Below, in pieces: positions 31,499-34,015 of a stretch of 34,015 bases of DNA. Under the pieces are notes generated by a model. It saw only the letters and a program-made list of their open reading frames with translations. It made no database searches and was not told where the DNA came from. The stretch lies in the NCBI GenBank assembly GCA_947447625.1, contig CANFKS010000042.1:1-34015 (forward strand), in the 5' to 3' direction. The position numbers and the translations under genes are program-made. Position 1 is the first letter of the stretch; every line of letters starts with the position of its first letter. The stretch comes from Rhodospirillales bacterium (GTDB lineage Bacteria; Pseudomonadota; Alphaproteobacteria; Acetobacterales; Acetobacteraceae).

Positions 31499-33088
31499 TC
31501 AAGCCCTCCGGGTCGACCATGGCGTGGGGAGAGAGAAGTCCTGTACTCCAATGATATCCTTGCGGAATGCAGTTTTCGGATAGTACTGGCCCAGCGGAAC
31601 AATCGGCGGGGAATCGAAGGCACTCGTCTGTATTGCGTTGTAGATGCGGTCTTGGTCAGCATCGGTCTCAGCACCGAGCCAGGATTCGACGAGACGCTCA
31701 ATCTCCGGATTGTCGTAGTTGCCGACCCAGCCCTTGGCTCCCTGGCCGCGGATATAGATGTTCAGCGCGGGCTGGCCGATGAAGAGCGGGCCACCATTGG
31801 TGGGGAAGATGCTCCAGCCACCCTTCTCCACGGTTTCCAGGCTGCTGCGGCGCTGCACCACGGTGCCCCAGTCCATCTCCTGGAGGTCAACGTTCATGCC
31901 CAACTTCTTGAGCAGATCAGCAGCCACCACACCCAACGGATAGAGCGAAGGCAGGTCGGTGGGGTTCAGAATCACCACTTTCTCGCCAGCATAGCCTGAG
32001 GCCTTCACCGCGGCACGCGACTTCTCGAGGTCCTTGGGCGCCTTCATCGAAGACGCACCCACCTCAGAGGAATGCGGCAGGCCGCATGGGATCATGGCGT
32101 AGCAAGTGCGGTAGCCCTGCGGGTCGTTGCCGCTGATGGGGAGCATAAAGTCGTTCTGGTCCACTGCTTCCACGATGGCACGGCGCAGCTTGGCGTTGTT
32201 GAACGGCGGCACATTCATATTGAAGCGGAGAATGGAATACAGGCCAAGCTTATCAGTGACCTGCACGCGGATGTTCGGGTCGCGCGCGAGTTGCGGCAGC
32301 AGATCGGGCAAGCCCCATTCCCACCAATCGACCTCACCGGCGCGCAGTGCGGCAGCGGCCGTGGCCGGATCCGGGATAATATGCCACTCGATGCGCTCGA
32401 ACCAGCCCTTGCGTCCACCCGCCAGCCAGTCCGCCGCCCCAGCGCGTGGCACGTAGCCGTCGAAGCGCGAATAGGCGACGCGGGCGCCGGCAACGAACTC
32501 GTCCTTGTTGAATTTGTAGGGGCCGGAGCCAGTCATCTCGGTTACGGGTGTCCCCGCATCAGTCTTCGCCAGACGCTCGGGCATGATGAAGGGGGGTGTC
32601 ACTGCCTTGCCGATGGCGTTCAGCAGGCGCGGGAACGGACGCTTCAATTTGATCCGGATCGTGCGGTCGTCAGCCGCCTCGAAGGCGTCAAGCGCTCGAC
32701 CGACCAGTTGGCCGAACGGGTCGCGCACTGTCCAGCGTTGCAGGCTGGCCACGCAATCCGCCGCCCGCACGGGCGTGCCATCGTGGAACATTAGCCCTGC
32801 ACGCAACTTGATCAGCCACGTAAGGCCGCCATTTTCTACCGTATGGCCTTCTGCCATCTGGGGTTGGATCTGCTGCTTGCTGTCCATGCCGTAGAGAAGG
32901 TCGAAAACGAGATAGCCGTGCTCGTTGGTGACCCCGGCGGTGGTGAAGACTGGGTCCAATACGGTCAGGTTGGCCTGTGGAATAAGGCGGAGGGTATTGG
33001 TGCGGCTGACTTGGCCAATCGCGGGCAACGGTAGCACGGCAGTAGCGCCGATTGCTCCGACAGCTTTAAAAAGGGTCCGGCGACGCAT
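31499..33088 (-). CDS. Family-5 extracellular solute-binding protein, orphan
   Basis: Periplasmic binding protein (529 aa) with an arginine-rich export signal, MRRRTLFKAVGAIGATAVLP (residues 1-20), possibly Tat-dependent. Family features: LRLIPQANLTVLDPVFTTAG, LRAGLMFHDGTPVRAADC, MTGSGPYKFNKDEFVAG and a VNVPPFNNAKLRRAIVEAVDQ-like segment (as MNVPPFNNAKLRRA). Start ATG 33088 has an AGGGAG site; the earlier in-frame ATG at 33139 has none. No permease or ATPase gene adjoins it: it is flanked by a recombinase relic and by an AT-rich, IS-loaded region. It either feeds another Dpp-type permease or is what remains of a disrupted transport operon. Confidence 0.93.
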   Translation of the reverse strand: MRRRTLFKAVGAIGATAVLPLPAIGQVSRTNTLRLIPQANLTVLDPVFTTAGVTNEHGYLVFDLLYGMDSKQQIQPQMAEGHTVENGGLTWLIKLRAGLMFHDGTPVRAADCVASLQRWTVRDPFGQLVGRALDAFEAADDRTIRIKLKRPFPRLLNAIGKAVTPPFIMPERLAKTDAGTPVTEMTGSGPYKFNKDEFVAGARVAYSRFDGYVPRAGAADWLAGGRKGWFERIEWHIIPDPATAAAALRAGEVDWWEWGLPDLLPQLARDPNIRVQVTDKLGLYSILRFNMNVPPFNNAKLRRAIVEAVDQNDFMLPISGNDPQGYRTCYAMIPCGLPHSSEVGASSMKAPKDLEKSRAAVKASGYAGEKVVILNPTDLPSLYPLGVVAADLLKKLGMNVDLQEMDWGTVVQRRSSLETVEKGGWSIFPTNGGPLFIGQPALNIYIRGQGAKGWVGNYDNPEIERLVESWLGAETDADQDRIYNAIQTSAFDSPPIVPLGQYYPKTAFRKDIIGVQDFSLPTPWSTRRA

Positions 33089-33378
33089 GGTAAATCTCCC
33101 TGGTAGCAACGTATCACAATGTGTGGATAAGGAACGCAACGCCCCGGCATATGAATTAGCCTAGGCCTAAGCCGAGTGTTCATGCAATGCGATGGCTAAA
33201 TTTATGGCAATAATTTTCCCAATAAAATAATAAAATCAAATTATTGTAAATAAATAGCATAATTATTAAAAATATTCAAAAACATTTTTAGCCGTGGTTT
33301 GATAATAAAGACATTTGATTAAATTTGCACCTGATTAACTTCTCACTCAGCCGTTTTTGATCATGCGACGAGTTTTAT
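33089..33378. other. AT-rich upstream region of the orphan binding protein
   Basis: From about 33185 to 33345 the sequence is strikingly A/T rich (runs such as AAAATAATAAAATCAAATTA), in sharp contrast with the GC-rich remainder. It has no coding potential. It may contain the promoter of the minus-strand binding-protein gene and is a likely nucleoid-protein-bound or insertion-prone site: an IS3 tail and an IS5 element follow immediately. Confidence 0.6.
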
Positions 33379-33456
33379 TTAAGAGGCAAGCCTCTTTTTC
33401 TCGAAAGCCATCGGGCTCATGTAGCCCAGTATCGAGTGAACCCGCTTGCCGTTCAG
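33379..33456 (-). pseudogene. C-terminal tail of an IS3-family transposase
   Basis: The minus-strand frame reads LNGKRVHSILGYMSP, MAFEKKRLAS and stops at TAA 33381-33379. This is the C-terminal signature of IS3-family OrfB transposases (N-x-x-R-x-H-S-x-L-G-Y-x-S-P). The sequence loses similarity about position 33456, where the IS5-family element appears to begin. Only about 25 codons remain, so the IS3 element was interrupted or deleted. Confidence 0.75.
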
Positions 33457-34015
33457 TGTCCGTCCGGAAGGTTTTCGAATCATTTGAATTCGCTTGCGCG
33501 GCTCGATTGATGTGTGAACCGATGCCTCGCACCTAACAGCGAGACCTGCCATGTGGACACCCGAAACCCGCGCCCGTCACGACCGCAGCAATTTGCGATA
33601 TCCGAGTGATCTGACCGACAACGAATGGTCGCTGATCGCGCCGTTGATACCGCCCGCCAAGCGCGGCGGCCGTGAGCGGCAGCGAGATGAGCGCGAGCTT
33701 GTCAATGGGCTGCTGTATGTGCTCAGCACCGGTTGCCAGTGGCGGTATATCCCCAAGGATTTACCCCCGAAGAGCACGCTGCACGACTATCTGGACCTGT
33801 GGAACTACGACGGCACATTGTCGAAAATCCACCACGTGCTTTATGTGTTATGCCGCGAACAGGCCGGGCGAGAGGCCAGCCCCACTGCCTGCGTGATCGA
33901 CAGCCAGAGCGTCAAGAGCGCAGAAAAAGGGGGGCCTGCATTGATCCGAATGGCTATGATGCGGGCAAGAAAATCAAAGGCAAGAAGCGCCATATCCTTG
34001 TCGATACCATAGGTC
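33457..34015 (+). mobile_element. IS5-family insertion sequence, left part (runs off window)
   Basis: Contains the transposase gene from 33551 and a leader of about 95 bp. The left end must lie between the IS3 remnant (to about 33456) and roughly 33475; a sequence near GGAAGGTTTTCGAA (from about 33466) could be the terminal inverted repeat. The right end is outside the window, so the repeat and any target duplication cannot be confirmed. Confidence 0.65.
33551..34015 (+). CDS. IS5-family transposase (partial, with A5G6 frameshift site)
   Basis: N-terminal half of an IS4/IS5-type DDE transposase: YPSDLTDNEWSLIAPLIPPA (residues 17-36), YVLSTGCQWRYIPKDLPPKS (about 57-76), and VIDSQSVKSAEKGG with the first catalytic Asp. 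At A5 (33924-33928) followed by G6 (33929-33934) the reading must slip by -1 to give the conserved continuation GACIDPNGYDAGKKIKGKKR and HILVDTIG, which bears the second Asp. Without the slip the frame reads non-conserved residues. Several IS5-family groups use programmed frameshifting, so this may be functional; a real mutation is the alternative. The gene continues past the window. Confidence 0.88.

Overview
The window is GC-rich, tightly packed and dominated by solute-uptake operons. This looks like the chromosome of an alphaproteobacterium, most likely in the Acetobacteraceae/Rhodospirillales range. That placement rests on composition, gene style, IS types and palindromic intergenic repeats; no marker gene is present, so it is tentative. 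No tRNA, rRNA or CRISPR array was seen. The window is accessory in character: five solute-binding proteins, three catabolic gene sets, transposase pieces at both ends, and fragments of phage, recombinase and aldo/keto reductase genes between them.

Layout. (1) 1-263: N-terminal helix-turn-helix part of an IS630-type transposase, cut by the window edge. (2) 303-7648: a self-contained peptide/opine-type ABC importer (family-5 binding protein, two permeases, two ATPases) with a DAO-family FAD oxidoreductase. It is bracketed by a perfect 104-bp inverted repeat (303-406 and 7545-7648) in which each copy is a double hairpin. (3) 7616-8204: two small phage-like genes, the first cut by the repeat. (4) 8327-19542: a CUT1 sugar-type importer (ATPase, binding protein, two permeases) with a bicupin protein, a MetE-C-domain-like protein, three separate tandem NTF2/SnoaL-like proteins and a LacI-type repressor. 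I could not match this set to a described pathway; it is the best candidate here for an undescribed system. (5) 20340-26988: a GntR/FCD regulator, a divergent amidohydrolase, an enolase-superfamily dehydratase and a DppABC-like importer without ATPases, ending in a decayed aldo/keto reductase. (6) 27138-31017: divergent from the GntR gene, a second CUT1 importer lacking an ATPase, followed by an intact aldo/keto reductase. (7) 31196-34015: a recombinase remnant, an orphan family-5 binding protein, an AT-rich stretch, an IS3-family tail and an IS5-family element running off the end.

How it works together. Each block pairs an importer with a few soluble enzymes and, in blocks 4 and 5, a local repressor that probably senses the substrate or an early intermediate. 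Blocks 5 and 6 share one divergent promoter region and may form one sugar-acid/aldose regulon. Neither encodes ATPases, so they probably borrow them from elsewhere; the MalK-like ATPase of block 4 and the DppD/F pair of block 2 are local candidates. Fine-scale features worth attention are the inverted-repeat bracket, a 17-bp triplication at 21561-21611 that creates two five-codon minicistrons between coupled permease genes, and a strong hairpin between the block-4 binding protein and its permeases.
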